Origin: JADJXM01 sp937967285
GTDB taxonomy: Bacteria; Acidobacteriota; Blastocatellia; RBC074
Reading direction: 5' to 3'
Length of the DNA: 64,000 bases
Assembly: GCA_050249535.1 (NCBI GenBank)
Contig: JBFWQI010000023.1
Location: 1-64,000 of the forward strand
Shown one piece after another: positions 1 through 8,832 of the stretch; position 1 is the first letter of the stretch; each line of letters begins with the position of its first letter. A program made the translations under genes and the position numbers. The notes below the pieces were generated by a model, which had not been told where the DNA came from, did no database searches, and saw nothing but the letters and a program-made list of their open reading frames with translations.

Positions 1-10
1 TTCTCTATTA

Positions 11-78
11 CCCCGGGTTTCGCTCGGCCTGCGGCCTCGATACACCCGGGGATATTTTCTGACGCCCGCTCCGCGGGC
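11..78. repeat. Composite GC-rich palindromic repeat (CCCCGGG hairpin plus GCCCGC hairpin)
   Basis: Positions 11-17 (CCCCGGG) pair with 45-51 (CCCGGGG), with an inner GGCC/GGCC pair between them. Positions 64-78 form a second perfect hairpin, GCCCGC-TCC-GCGGGC. The same pair of modules, in the same order and again followed by CTACTTT heptamers, occurs at 58517-58590, so this is a dispersed composite element and not a one-off terminator. It lies downstream of the minus-strand gene that ends at 118, so it could also act as a transcript 3' structure; that part is inference. Confidence 0.7.
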
Positions 79-107
79 TTGAACTCCCAGTGGGGGCTGA
101 GCAGTTA

Positions 108-128
108 CTTCTACTTTCTACTTTTTAC
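108..128. repeat. Heptamer repeat arm (TTTCTAC type, three copies)
   Basis: Three tandem heptamers (CTTCTAC, TTTCTAC, TTTTTAC). Read on the minus strand they supply the last codons and the TAG stop of the YkgJ-like gene ending at 118. Same family as the arms at 30743, 35850, 58590 and 62428. Confidence 0.75.
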
Positions 129-672
129 TATTAATAATCTCATTCATCTTTATTCTTTGACCGGCAAGTTCCCCGTCGATACCCGATTTCAGGCAGAAAT
201 CGAGGTTGATCATGGCAAGTCTCAGGTTGATCGCGTCGAGCGGGACAAGGTGATCTTCGTCGAGATCGTCCAGTGCGTCCGGCGCGGTGAAGTTGAGCGG
301 ACAGAAATCGACCTCCTGTTCCTCTTCATCCGTTTCGTAAATCAGCGGAAGGCCCTGCGTCCGGCAGATCAGCGGACGTGATTCGTAGATCGAGCAGCGG
401 TCTTCGACCAGCAGCGGGCAGCTCACCTCCTCGCCCCGAGCCTCTTTCAGTTCGATCTCCGCGGCCCGGGCCTCGATCGCTGATCGCGTCTCTTCAGGCA
501 GATCGGCGATGGCATGTGCAATCCGGTCGGCTTCGACTCTGAAGACGGAGAGATGGTGCCGGCAGCAGCCGCTGCATCCCGATCGACATTCGAGATGGAT
601 CGAATACCTGTCCGACAGCCGTCGGGCCAGGCGGTCAACTTCGTCCCTCAACTGTTCGTATGCATCACTCAT
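118..672 (-). CDS. YkgJ-family zinc/iron-chelating domain protein
   Basis: A 184-residue protein with the cysteine pattern of the YkgJ (CxxCxxCC) family: Cys29, Cys33, Cys36-Cys37, then Cys85, Cys93, Cys103 in a SRPLICR context, and Cys124. These cysteines are thought to bind a metal or iron-sulfur centre; the biochemical role of the family is unclear. The reading frame stays open upstream to 930, but the ATG at 672 begins just before the conserved domain and avoids overlap with the divergent TolC gene. The C-terminus (Ser-Lys-Lys-stop) is encoded by a TTTTTAC/TTTCTAC heptamer repeat arm, so the end of the protein appears to derive from an inserted repeat. It is transcribed divergently from the efflux operon. 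A second, different YkgJ protein lies at 40767. Confidence 0.85.
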   Translation of the reverse strand: MSDAYEQLRDEVDRLARRLSDRYSIHLECRSGCSGCCRHHLSVFRVEADRIAHAIADLPEETRSAIEARAAEIELKEARGEEVSCPLLVEDRCSIYESRPLICRTQGLPLIYETDEEEQEVDFCPLNFTAPDALDDLDEDHLVPLDAINLRLAMINLDFCLKSGIDGELAGQRIKMNEIINSKK

Positions 673-805
673 AACCCGAACATAGCAGAAACATGCCTGG
701 AAATCTTCGAAGGAACTGTATTGTGAGGTTCCTTTTTCGGTTGATCCGTCATATCTTTTGGTCGATCTTTTTCGCATCAAAAAGAAAACCAGTAAGAATT
801 TAAAT

Positions 806-2209
806 ATGCTGAGACGAGATACCGCAAAGCTGCTTGGAGCGCTGGTCTCTGTATCGACCCTGCTGACTGCGGTCTGTCTTGCACAGGGTCCGCGGACGGT
901 GACGCTGGCGGAGGCCGTCGAAACGGCCATCTCGAACTATCCCGCGCTGCGAGCCGCGCAGGCCGACAGGAAGGCCGCCGAGGCGGAGGTCGAACAGGCC
1001 CGGACCGGATATCTGCCTCGGGCGGATCTGCTCTGGCAGGAGAACCGCGCGACCAGGAACAATGTCTTCGGGCTGCTCCTTCCGCAATCGGTGCTGCCGT
1101 CGATCTCAGGCCCCGATCTCGGCGCGCGAACGCTCGAAAGCACCTGGGGCAGCGCCGGAGGCCTCATGCTCTCGTGGGAGCCGTTCGATTTCGGGCTGCG
1201 CAGAGCTCAGGTGGATCTGGCCAGGAGTCTGGACCGCCGGGCGACCGCCGACGAGGCCGTGACCCGGCTCGATGCGGGAGCGAGGGCGGCAGAGGCGTTT
1301 CTGTCATTGCTGGCGGCGCAACAGGCCGAACGGTCCGCCGCGGCAAGTCTCGAGAGAGCTGAGACTATCGCCAGAACCGTCAAAACGCTGGTCGACAATC
1401 AACTGCGACCGGGCGTCGACGCATCGCGGGCCGATGCCGAGGTCGCCGCCGCGCGAGCCCGGCTGATCCAGGCTGAGGCCGGCGTCAGGATCTCGCGCGC
1501 CGAGCTGGCCGAGGCCATGGGGACCGCCGGCGTCGAAATTATCGCAACGACGGGACCGCTGCTCGATCTTCCTCCGACACAGCCACCGCCTCAATCTGAT
1601 TTCACGATCAACCCTCTGGCACTGGCCCAGAGCGCGAGAATCGACACGGCTCGCGCACAGGAGAAGGTTTTCGACCGTTCGTGGTTCCCGCGCTTCAACT
1701 GGCAGTCGGCAGTGTACGGGCGCGGAACGGGCGCCAGGCTCGACGGAACCTTCAACAACAATCGCGGATGGTATCCGGATACATTCAACTGGGCGACCGG
1801 CGTGACGATCACATTTCCGATCATGGATTTCTTCGGTCTGCGCGCGCGCCGCAAGGCGGCAGAGTTCCGCATCGAAGCGGAAGAGGCACGACGCGACGAA
1901 GTGATCAACACGCTGAAGACGCGCGACATCAAGACGCGCGCACTGATCGACTCGGCCCGCAGAATCGCCGCCGAGACTCCGGCCCAGGTCAGAGCGGCAT
2001 CCCAGACACTCGAGCGAGCGCGGGCCCGCTATGAATTCGGGCTGACGAACATCACCGAGGTCGCCGAGGCACAGCGTCTGATGGCACAGGCTGAAATCGA
2101 CGACGCCCTGGCCCGGCTGGGCGTCTGGCGGGCACTGCTCGAGGCCGCCAGGCTCAACGGCGATCTCAAACCGTTCCTGACGATGACGCAAGCAACCAGC
2201 AGCAATTAA
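806..2209 (+). CDS. TolC-family outer membrane efflux protein
   Basis: A 467-residue protein with an N-terminal signal sequence (LLGALVSVSTLLTAVCLAQ), followed by two alanine-rich, helical repeats typical of the OEP/TolC family, which forms the outer-membrane channel of tripartite efflux pumps. The ATG at 806 is preferred over the in-frame codon at 758 because it places a normal signal peptide at the N-terminus. The stop codon is 4 bases before the RND pump gene, so the two are co-transcribed. The channel comes first in this operon, whereas the usual order is fusion protein, pump, channel. Substrate cannot be inferred. Confidence 0.9.
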   Translation: MLRRDTAKLLGALVSVSTLLTAVCLAQGPRTVTLAEAVETAISNYPALRAAQADRKAAEAEVEQARTGYLPRADLLWQENRATRNNVFGLLLPQSVLPSISGPDLGARTLESTWGSAGGLMLSWEPFDFGLRRAQVDLARSLDRRATADEAVTRLDAGARAAEAFLSLLAAQQAERSAAASLERAETIARTVKTLVDNQLRPGVDASRADAEVAAARARLIQAEAGVRISRAELAEAMGTAGVEIIATTGPLLDLPPTQPPPQSDFTINPLALAQSARIDTARAQEKVFDRSWFPRFNWQSAVYGRGTGARLDGTFNNNRGWYPDTFNWATGVTITFPIMDFFGLRARRKAAEFRIEAEEARRDEVINTLKTRDIKTRALIDSARRIAAETPAQVRAASQTLERARARYEFGLTNITEVAEAQRLMAQAEIDDALARLGVWRALLEAARLNGDLKPFLTMTQATSSN

Positions 2210-2213
2210 AACC

Positions 2214-5200
2214 ATGTGGCTGATCAACACCGCGCTCCGGCGCCCGTTCACGATTATCGTTCTGGTTCTGGCGATCGCTCTCAGTTCGATACTGGCGGTC
2301 GGTCGCATGCCGGTCGACATCTTTCCGAACCTGAACCTGCCGGTGATCTACGTTGCGCAGCCGTACGGCGGGATGGATCCCGCGCAGATGGAGAGCTTCC
2401 TCGTCTCCTATTACGAGTATCACTTCCTGTACATCTCGGGCATCGAGCATGTCGAATCGAAATCGATCCAGAACGTTGCGCTGCTCAAACTCTACTTTCA
2501 CCCCGGGACCGACATGGCGCAGGCGCTGGCGCAGGTGATCGCGTATGTCGAGCGATCGAAGGCGTTCATGCCGCCCGGGACGGTCAATCCCTTCGTCATG
2601 CGCTTCGACGCGGGAAGCGTTCCGGTCGGCCAGCTGGTATTTTCGAGTGAAACGCGTTCGGTGGCGGAGATTCAGGATCTGGCGCTCTTTCGCGTGCGTC
2701 CGGTCTTTTCGACTTTGCCCGGGGTCTCGGCGCCGCCGCCGTTCGGCGGCAACCAGAGGACGGTTATCGTCCGGGTCGATCCCGATCGCCTGCGCGCATA
2801 CGGCATGTCGGCCGACGAGATCGCCCGGGCGCTGGCGGCCGGTAACACCATCCTTCCGGCCGGAAACGTCAGAACAGGCGATCTGACACGACTGGCGCCG
2901 ATCAACGGCGTCGTGCGCGACATCCGCGAACTCGGCGATCTGCCGATCAGGACCGGATCCGGACCGACGATCTACGTTCGCGACGTCGGCGTGGTCGAAA
3001 ACGGCAGCGATATCCTGACCGGATACGGACTGGTCAACAGCCGGCGGACAGTCTACATCCCAGTCACCAAACGGGCTGAAGCGTCCACACTCGACGTTGT
3101 GGCCCGCGTCAAAAGCGAGCTGCCGAGATTCCAGTCGCTGGTGCCCGAAGACATCAAGGTCACCTTCGAGTTCGACCAGTCGGTGATCGTCAGAAATTCG
3201 ATCACCGGCCTGATCATCGAAGGCATGCTGGGAGCTCTGCTGACAGGACTGATGGTGCTGCTCTTCCTGCGCAACTGGAGGAGCGCGCTGATCGTCGTGC
3301 TGACGATTCCGTTCGCCATTCTGGCGGCGGTGGTCGGTCTCTGGCTGGCGGGTCAGACGATCAACATCATGACTCTCGGAGGGCTGGCGCTGGCGATCGG
3401 CATCCTGGTCGATGAATCGACTGTCGCAATCGAAAACATCCACACCCACCTCTCACGCGGAGAGCCTCCGCGACTGGCCGTCTGGAACGCGACGCGAGAA
3501 ACGATCACGCCGCGCCTGCTGGCCATGCTCTCGGTGCTGGCGGTCTTCGTTCCGTCGCTCTTCATGGCCGGAGTGGCGCGGGCGCTCTTCGTTCCGCTCT
3601 CGCTGGCAGTCGGCTTCGCCATGCTCGCGTCCTACCTGCTCTCGGGCACGCTGGTCCCGGTTCTCGCGGCCTGGCTTCTGAAGGGAGGGCAGCATGACCA
3701 CGATCCTCTTTCCGACAGGATCCGTGAGCGTTATCGCGGACTGCTAACCAGCCTGTGGCGGCTCAGATGGCCCGTTCTCGCGATCTACATCGGATCTGTT
3801 CTGATCGGAGTCCTGCTCATCGGGCGCTCGCTCGGGACGGACATCTTCCCGCGAGTCGATACGGGAATGTTTCAGTTGCGATTGAGAGCACCTGCCGGAA
3901 CGCGCGTCGAGAGGACGGAGCGGATCGCGCTCAAGGCGCTGGATGCGATCGCCGAAGAGGCCGGCGCCGAGAATATCGATATCACGCTCGGATACGTGGG
4001 CACTCAGCCCGCCAGCTATCCCGTCAACACGATCCACCTCTGGACCAGCGGGCCGCATGAGGCCGTGCTGACGGTCGCGCTCAAACGCGGTTCTGGAATC
4101 GGGATCGAAGGGCTCAAGGAACGGCTGCGCGGCAAACTGCCGAAACTGATCCCCGGCGTGGCGATGTCGTTCGAGGCCGGCGACGTCGTCGGCAAGGTCA
4201 TGAACATCGGCGCTCCGACGCCGATCGAGGTCGTCATGAGCGGCCCGAATCTGGCCGCCAACCGCAGCTTCGCGGAAAAGGTCCTGGCCGAGATGAAGAA
4301 GATAGACGGGCTGCGCGATCTGCAGTTCGATCAGGCGCTCGATTACCCGGCGGTCGAGATCAAAGTCGACAGGCAGCGCGCGGGCCAGCTCGGAGTGACG
4401 ATGGACCAGATCGGCCGCTCACTGGTCGCGGCGACATCATCCAGCCGCTTCACTCAACCCGTCTACTGGCGCGATCCGGCGAGCGGCAACGCCTATCAGG
4501 TTCAGGTCGAGATACCGCAGGCCAGAATCTCGTCGATCGAGGACGTGCAGAGCCTGCCCGTCAATCCGCCCAATGCGGCGCGAACGCTGGCCGGCGACGT
4601 GGCCGACATCAGTTACGGGACGGCGGTCGGCCAGTACGACCGCTACAACCAGCAACGCATGGTGACGATCATCGCGGCGCTCTCGGGGCTCGACCTCGGA
4701 CGCGCCTCCGATCTGGTCCGGCAGGCCATCGCCCGGGCCGGCGAACCGCCTCGCGGCGTGAGCGTCAACATCCGCGGCCAGGTCACCCCGATGGTTCAGA
4801 CTCAGCAGGGACTGCAGCTCGGCCTGGTGCTGGCGATCGCGGCGATCCTGCTGCTGCTGACAGCCAACTTTCAATCGCTCAGGCTTTCGCTGGTCATCCT
4901 GTCGGTCATCCCGGCGGTCATCTCCGGAGTCGCCGTCGCGCTCTGGCTGACTGGCACCACTCTCAATGTCCAGTCGTTCATGGGAGCGATCATGGCGATC
5001 GGAATCTCGGTCGCCAATGCGATCCTGTTGACGACATTCGCCGAACAGCGCTGGCGCCAGGGACTTGCGCCGGATGAAGCGGTCATCGAAGGCGCCGAGG
5101 GCCGGCTGCGCCCGATCCTCATGACCAGCCTGGCAATGGTCGCCGGAATGGTCCCGATGGCGCTCGCGATCGGCGAGGGCGGAGAACAGACCGCTCCGCT

Positions 5201-5351
5201 CGGAAGGGCCGTCATCGGCGGACTGATCGCGTCAACCATAGCCGTCCTGACGGTGCTGCCGATCGTCTTCGGCATGCTCCAGAGAAACACGCGCCGCGCC
5301 ACGGCCTCTCTGCATCCGGACGATACGGAAGGCGGGATAAAAGCCGAGTGA
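2214..5351 (+). CDS. RND-family efflux transporter permease (AcrB/MdtB-like)
   Basis: A 1045-residue inner-membrane proton-driven pump, the normal length for the HAE-RND family. It starts MWLINTALRRPFTIIV and has the conserved RMPVDIFPNL segment after the first membrane helix, two large periplasmic loops and two groups of membrane helices (about 330-530 and 850-1025). In the central helix group, the GGLALAIGILVDESTVAIENI segment (about 390-410) has Asp/Glu where the proton-relay residues lie. The C-terminal MAIGISVANAILL and LRPILMTSLAMVAGMVP segments are also standard. It is probably part of a tripartite pump with the TolC gene upstream and the fusion protein downstream; an inserted repeat at 5362 separates it from the latter. 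Confidence 0.93.
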   Translation: MWLINTALRRPFTIIVLVLAIALSSILAVGRMPVDIFPNLNLPVIYVAQPYGGMDPAQMESFLVSYYEYHFLYISGIEHVESKSIQNVALLKLYFHPGTDMAQALAQVIAYVERSKAFMPPGTVNPFVMRFDAGSVPVGQLVFSSETRSVAEIQDLALFRVRPVFSTLPGVSAPPPFGGNQRTVIVRVDPDRLRAYGMSADEIARALAAGNTILPAGNVRTGDLTRLAPINGVVRDIRELGDLPIRTGSGPTIYVRDVGVVENGSDILTGYGLVNSRRTVYIPVTKRAEASTLDVVARVKSELPRFQSLVPEDIKVTFEFDQSVIVRNSITGLIIEGMLGALLTGLMVLLFLRNWRSALIVVLTIPFAILAAVVGLWLAGQTINIMTLGGLALAIGILVDESTVAIENIHTHLSRGEPPRLAVWNATRETITPRLLAMLSVLAVFVPSLFMAGVARALFVPLSLAVGFAMLASYLLSGTLVPVLAAWLLKGGQHDHDPLSDRIRERYRGLLTSLWRLRWPVLAIYIGSVLIGVLLIGRSLGTDIFPRVDTGMFQLRLRAPAGTRVERTERIALKALDAIAEEAGAENIDITLGYVGTQPASYPVNTIHLWTSGPHEAVLTVALKRGSGIGIEGLKERLRGKLPKLIPGVAMSFEAGDVVGKVMNIGAPTPIEVVMSGPNLAANRSFAEKVLAEMKKIDGLRDLQFDQALDYPAVEIKVDRQRAGQLGVTMDQIGRSLVAATSSSRFTQPVYWRDPASGNAYQVQVEIPQARISSIEDVQSLPVNPPNAARTLAGDVADISYGTAVGQYDRYNQQRMVTIIAALSGLDLGRASDLVRQAIARAGEPPRGVSVNIRGQVTPMVQTQQGLQLGLVLAIAAILLLLTANFQSLRLSLVILSVIPAVISGVAVALWLTGTTLNVQSFMGAIMAIGISVANAILLTTFAEQRWRQGLAPDEAVIEGAEGRLRPILMTSLAMVAGMVPMALAIGEGGEQTAPLGRAVIGGLIASTIAVLTVLPIVFGMLQRNTRRATASLHPDDTEGGIKAE

Positions 5352-5353
5352 GC

Positions 5354-5474
<121 letters not shown>

Positions 5475-5505
5475 ATTGATATTTCGTTTACTTACCTGTG
5501 TAGAA

Positions 5506-6744
5506 ATGAACTTGAAGATTATGTCGAAGCGATTACTGACGATCATCCTGGCAGCGACATTCACCGCCTGCGGCGCCGCGCCGAAAGACGCGGGGAAGTC
5601 CGGGCCGCCATCCATTCCCGACGTTACGGTGACGCGCATTCAGTCCCACGAACTTGAACGGGAATTGAGGCTGCCCGGCGAGCTTCGCGCCTGGCAGGAC
5701 GTCGCACTTCACGCCCGGGTTCAGGGCTTTGTCGAATCGATCTCCGTCGATCGCGGATCGAAGGTGCGGCGCGGACAGGTGATCGCCGTGCTGCGCGCTC
5801 CCGAGATGGAGAACCAGCGACGTGAGGCCGAGGCCAAAGCCGCCGCCGCGAGCTCCCAGTTGACCGAGGCCCGCGCCCGACTGGCGGCGATCCGCTCCCA
5901 GCGCCTCGAAGCCGAAGCGCGCCTCTCGACAGATGAAGCAACATACCGCCGCATGAAGTCTGCGTCCGCCACGCCGGGTGTCGTCGCCGGAAACGATCTG
6001 GATGTCGCCGCCGGTTCGGTCGAAGCCGGCAAGGCGAGAGTCGACCTCTACCGCGAAAACGAGAAAGCCGCACAGGCCCAGGTCGACGCCCTGATCGAAA
6101 GCGAGCGGGCGCTCCGTGAAGCCGCCGGATCGGTGCGCAACATCGAGAGCTACCTCAGGATCACCGCCCCCTTCGACGGGACGATCACCGAACGCAATGC
6201 GCACCCGGGCGATCTCGCGTCCCCTGCAGGACCGCCTCTCGCCAGAATCCAGATGCTCTCCCAGCTGCGCCTGCTGGTCGCGGTACCCGAAGCTGAGATT
6301 TCCGGCGTGCGGCTGGGCTCGGCCGTCCCGTTTACCCTGCCCGCGTTTCCCGGAGAAAATTTCTCGGGCATCCTCCGCCGCTCGAGCGGAGCGCTCGAGC
6401 CCCGGACACGCACCATGCCCGTCGAACTCGACGTCGCCAACCCGTCGGGCAGACTCGCTCCCGGCATGATGCCCGAACTCCAATGGCCGACACGCCGCGC
6501 ACGCCCGTCGCTCTTCGTCCCGCCCACCGCCGTCGCAACTACCACGGAACGATCCTTCGTCATCCGAATCAGCAACGGCAATGCCGAATGGGTGGACGTC
6601 AAACGCGGCGCCCCGATGAAGATCGATGATAAGGACCTGGTCGAAGTCTTCGGCGATCTGGCAGAGGGCGACACGATCGCCGTAAGGGCGACCGATGAGC
6701 TTCGGGACGGCTCCCGCGTCAACGTCCGGCCCCCCTCAAAATGA
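5506..6744 (+). CDS. HlyD-family periplasmic membrane fusion protein (RND adaptor), probable lipoprotein
   Basis: About 412 residues. The N-terminus MNLKIMSKRLLTIILAATFTACG looks like a lipoprotein signal, with Cys22 as candidate lipidation site. It is followed by a barrel-sandwich (lipoyl-like) half, LPGELRAWQDVALHARVQGFV, then a long alanine/glutamate-rich coiled coil (about 95-200), the second lipoyl half (ITAPFDGTITERNAHPGD) and a beta-barrel. This is the adaptor of a tripartite efflux pump, linking the RND permease to TolC. The frame extends upstream to 5434, but that stretch lies inside a repeat element, so the ATG at 5506 (or 5521) is the likelier start. Confidence 0.88.
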   Translation: MNLKIMSKRLLTIILAATFTACGAAPKDAGKSGPPSIPDVTVTRIQSHELERELRLPGELRAWQDVALHARVQGFVESISVDRGSKVRRGQVIAVLRAPEMENQRREAEAKAAAASSQLTEARARLAAIRSQRLEAEARLSTDEATYRRMKSASATPGVVAGNDLDVAAGSVEAGKARVDLYRENEKAAQAQVDALIESERALREAAGSVRNIESYLRITAPFDGTITERNAHPGDLASPAGPPLARIQMLSQLRLLVAVPEAEISGVRLGSAVPFTLPAFPGENFSGILRRSSGALEPRTRTMPVELDVANPSGRLAPGMMPELQWPTRRARPSLFVPPTAVATTTERSFVIRISNGNAEWVDVKRGAPMKIDDKDLVEVFGDLAEGDTIAVRATDELRDGSRVNVRPPSK

Positions 6745-6766
6745 GTCTCCGGAAACGAAACTCCGC

Positions 6767-6795
6767 TTGACACGGAACCTTCGCGCCGGTACCAT
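6767..6795 (+). promoter_or_regulatory. Sigma70-type promoter candidate for tadA
   Basis: TTGACA at 6767-6772 and TACCAT at 6790-6795 are separated by 17 bases, an ideal spacing; the tadA start lies 26 bases after the -10 box. Read from sequence only. Confidence 0.55.
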
Positions 6796-6821
6796 TCCCA
6801 TTTGCTTCGTGGCTGATTGAG

Positions 6822-7310
6822 ATGGCGAATGCTGACCCTGCAGTTTCAGTCGACGAGCGGTCCCTGAGGGATCGTTTCTTTATGAATTTCGCTCTGGCGG
6901 AAGCAAGGGCGGCCGCAGTCGACGAGGAAGTTCCTGTCGGCGCGGTGATCGTAATGAATGACCGGATCATCGGCGCCGGCCATAACCGGCCGATCGGGCT
7001 GAATGATCCAACGGCTCACGCCGAAATCATTGCGATCCGCCAGACTGCTGAAGCTCTCGGCAACTACCGTCTGACCGGCGCCGAACTCTACGTGACGATC
7101 GAACCCTGCGCGATGTGCGCCGGCGCCATCGTCAACGCCAGAATCGCCAGACTGGTCTACGGTGCGAACGATCCCAGAGCAGGCGGCGTCGATACCATCT
7201 TTCAGATCTGCACAAGCAGCTCATTGAATCATCAGGTTGAAGTGACATCCGGAGTGATGGCCGAAGAATGTCGGAATATTATGCAGCAGTTTTTCCGTGT
7301 TCGAAGGTAG
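6822..7310 (+). CDS. tadA: tRNA(adenine34) deaminase TadA
   Basis: A 162-residue cytidine/deoxycytidylate deaminase fold enzyme that converts A34 to inosine in the tRNA anticodon wobble position. The zinc and catalytic signature is complete: His66-Ala-Glu68 (TAHAEI) and Pro95-Cys96-Ala-Met-Cys99. The start at 6822 gives about 20 extra residues before the usual N-terminus; the in-frame ATG at 6882 is an alternative. A good promoter lies just upstream, and two tRNA-Ser genes and the SRP RNA follow directly, so this is a translation-related neighbourhood. Confidence 0.93.
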   Translation: MANADPAVSVDERSLRDRFFMNFALAEARAAAVDEEVPVGAVIVMNDRIIGAGHNRPIGLNDPTAHAEIIAIRQTAEALGNYRLTGAELYVTIEPCAMCAGAIVNARIARLVYGANDPRAGGVDTIFQICTSSSLNHQVEVTSGVMAEECRNIMQQFFRVRR

Positions 7311-7322
7311 TTTCTTTCCGGG

Positions 7323-7423
<101 letters not shown>

Positions 7424-7446
7424 TTTTTTGTTAATCGGTCGAACCT

Positions 7447-7533
<87 letters not shown>

Positions 7534-7560
7534 GATTTCATTGGTCTGAAATCCTGATAT

Positions 7561-7664
<104 letters not shown>

Positions 7665-7677
7665 TCCATTTATCGAT

Positions 7678-8070
7678 TTACTTCTGCCCTGCCTTTTCAG
7701 CCCGGGCCTTCGCCCAGCGAGCCGCGGCTTTTTCGCTCAGTTTCTTTCGCGTTTCAGCCGAAAATTTGCGCTTCTTGGGTGCGGCAGCCGGCGCCGCTTT
7801 GACCGCTGCTTTTCGACCGGCCTTCTTTGCTCCGGCTTTCTTTGCTCCGACCTTCTGCGCTCCGGTCTTGGCGCCCTTCTTCGGGCCCGGTTTGCGACCG
7901 CGACGCTTCCTGGCCGGCGCAGCAGCAGCCGGAGCAGCCGACGGCGCCTTGACTGCACCGCCCATCAGCTCAGCTTTCTGCTCCTGAAGTCTCTTGATTT
8001 CTGCATCTATTCCGGCAATCGCGAATTTGATCAGATCAGCATTCGCACTACCAGCTTTTGTTCTAGGCAT
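7678..8070 (-). CDS. Histone-H1-like Lys/Ala-rich DNA-binding protein
   Basis: A 130-residue, very basic protein. Residues about 10-36 form a short coiled coil (DLIKFAIAGIDAEIKRLQEQ). A Lys/Ala/Pro-rich tail follows, with an AT-hook-like RKRRGRKPGPKK and repeats of KKAGAKKAGRKA. The C-terminus has a conserved-looking helix (FSAETRKKLSEKAAARWAKA). The ATG at 8070 has a good AAGGAGAA ribosome binding site. It is probably a nucleoid-associated protein; no specific function is assignable. It sits beside an unusually AT-rich intergenic region, which an AT-hook protein might bind (inference). Confidence 0.75.
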   Translation of the reverse strand: MPRTKAGSANADLIKFAIAGIDAEIKRLQEQKAELMGGAVKAPSAAPAAAAPARKRRGRKPGPKKGAKTGAQKVGAKKAGAKKAGRKAAVKAAPAAAPKKRKFSAETRKKLSEKAAARWAKARAEKAGQK

Positions 8071-8085
8071 CTGTTCTCCTTTGTT

Positions 8086-8790
8086 CCAGTTTTGTTACTG
8101 GATCGTATTCTGATTTAACCAGCAGCTTAATCAGGTATTTTTCACCATATAAAGCACGAATATTTACTCAATAATTGCGGAGATTTATCCGTGCGTATTT
8201 CAATTTCACTTATTTAACTACTTTATTTACACGTTTACAATCGAAATACCTGAGAATTGAAATAATAAAAGATGATATCAGCTGATTCAGGTACATTATT
8301 TTCGATTTAACGGCAGATATTTTCAGGATACCAAACCAGCAACCGACGCGAATCAGCAGGAGAATTCACTGTATTTACGGCATCAATCGCAATGTTCCGC
8401 ATTTCAATCTGACTTAACATTCTGATCATAACCGACCTTATAAATAACAAATGATTCACATTTCCGCATGACCAGAATCGACACATGAATAACTCAACTA
8501 AAAAAAATCCCATTAACGACGATCTTCATATTTCCCTTTCCCGGATATTGATTGAAGAATATTCTGGCAGCGCTGATTAATCGCAGACGGCTTGGCGCTG
8601 AGAATACGATCCCGCGGGAATTTATTCGAATAAACGGAAATTCCTTTGAGGATCTATTTCAGCGATCGAATCATCGATTTGTAATTCGCGCAATCTGAAA
8701 TTTTCATTAGAATCGTGCCAGGATCTGGTAAAAACCTGATGCGGATTCCGAAAGAATGCGACGGGCTTGAGAGGCACTGATGGCTGAGTT
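8086..8790. other. Long AT-rich noncoding region upstream of dnaX
   Basis: Roughly 700 bases, visibly much richer in A and T than the rest of the window, with no credible gene: the only open frames are short, lack ribosome binding sites and show no recognisable protein. It holds an inverted repeat TCAGGTATTT (8131-8140) / AAATACCTGA (8244-8253) and two adjacent perfect palindromes, TCCCGCGGGA (8610-8619) and TTTATTCGAATAAA (8621-8634). It must contain promoters for the divergent histone-like gene and dnaX, but is far longer than that requires. Confidence 0.6.
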
Positions 8791-8832
8791 ATGCTTGTTG
8801 AATCGGTCGATCGATCCGGGAGGACAGAGGAA

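Noticed and set aside
8307..8513. A short 68-codon minus-strand frame in the AT-rich gap
   Set aside because: No ribosome binding site, no recognisable motif and a length expected by chance.
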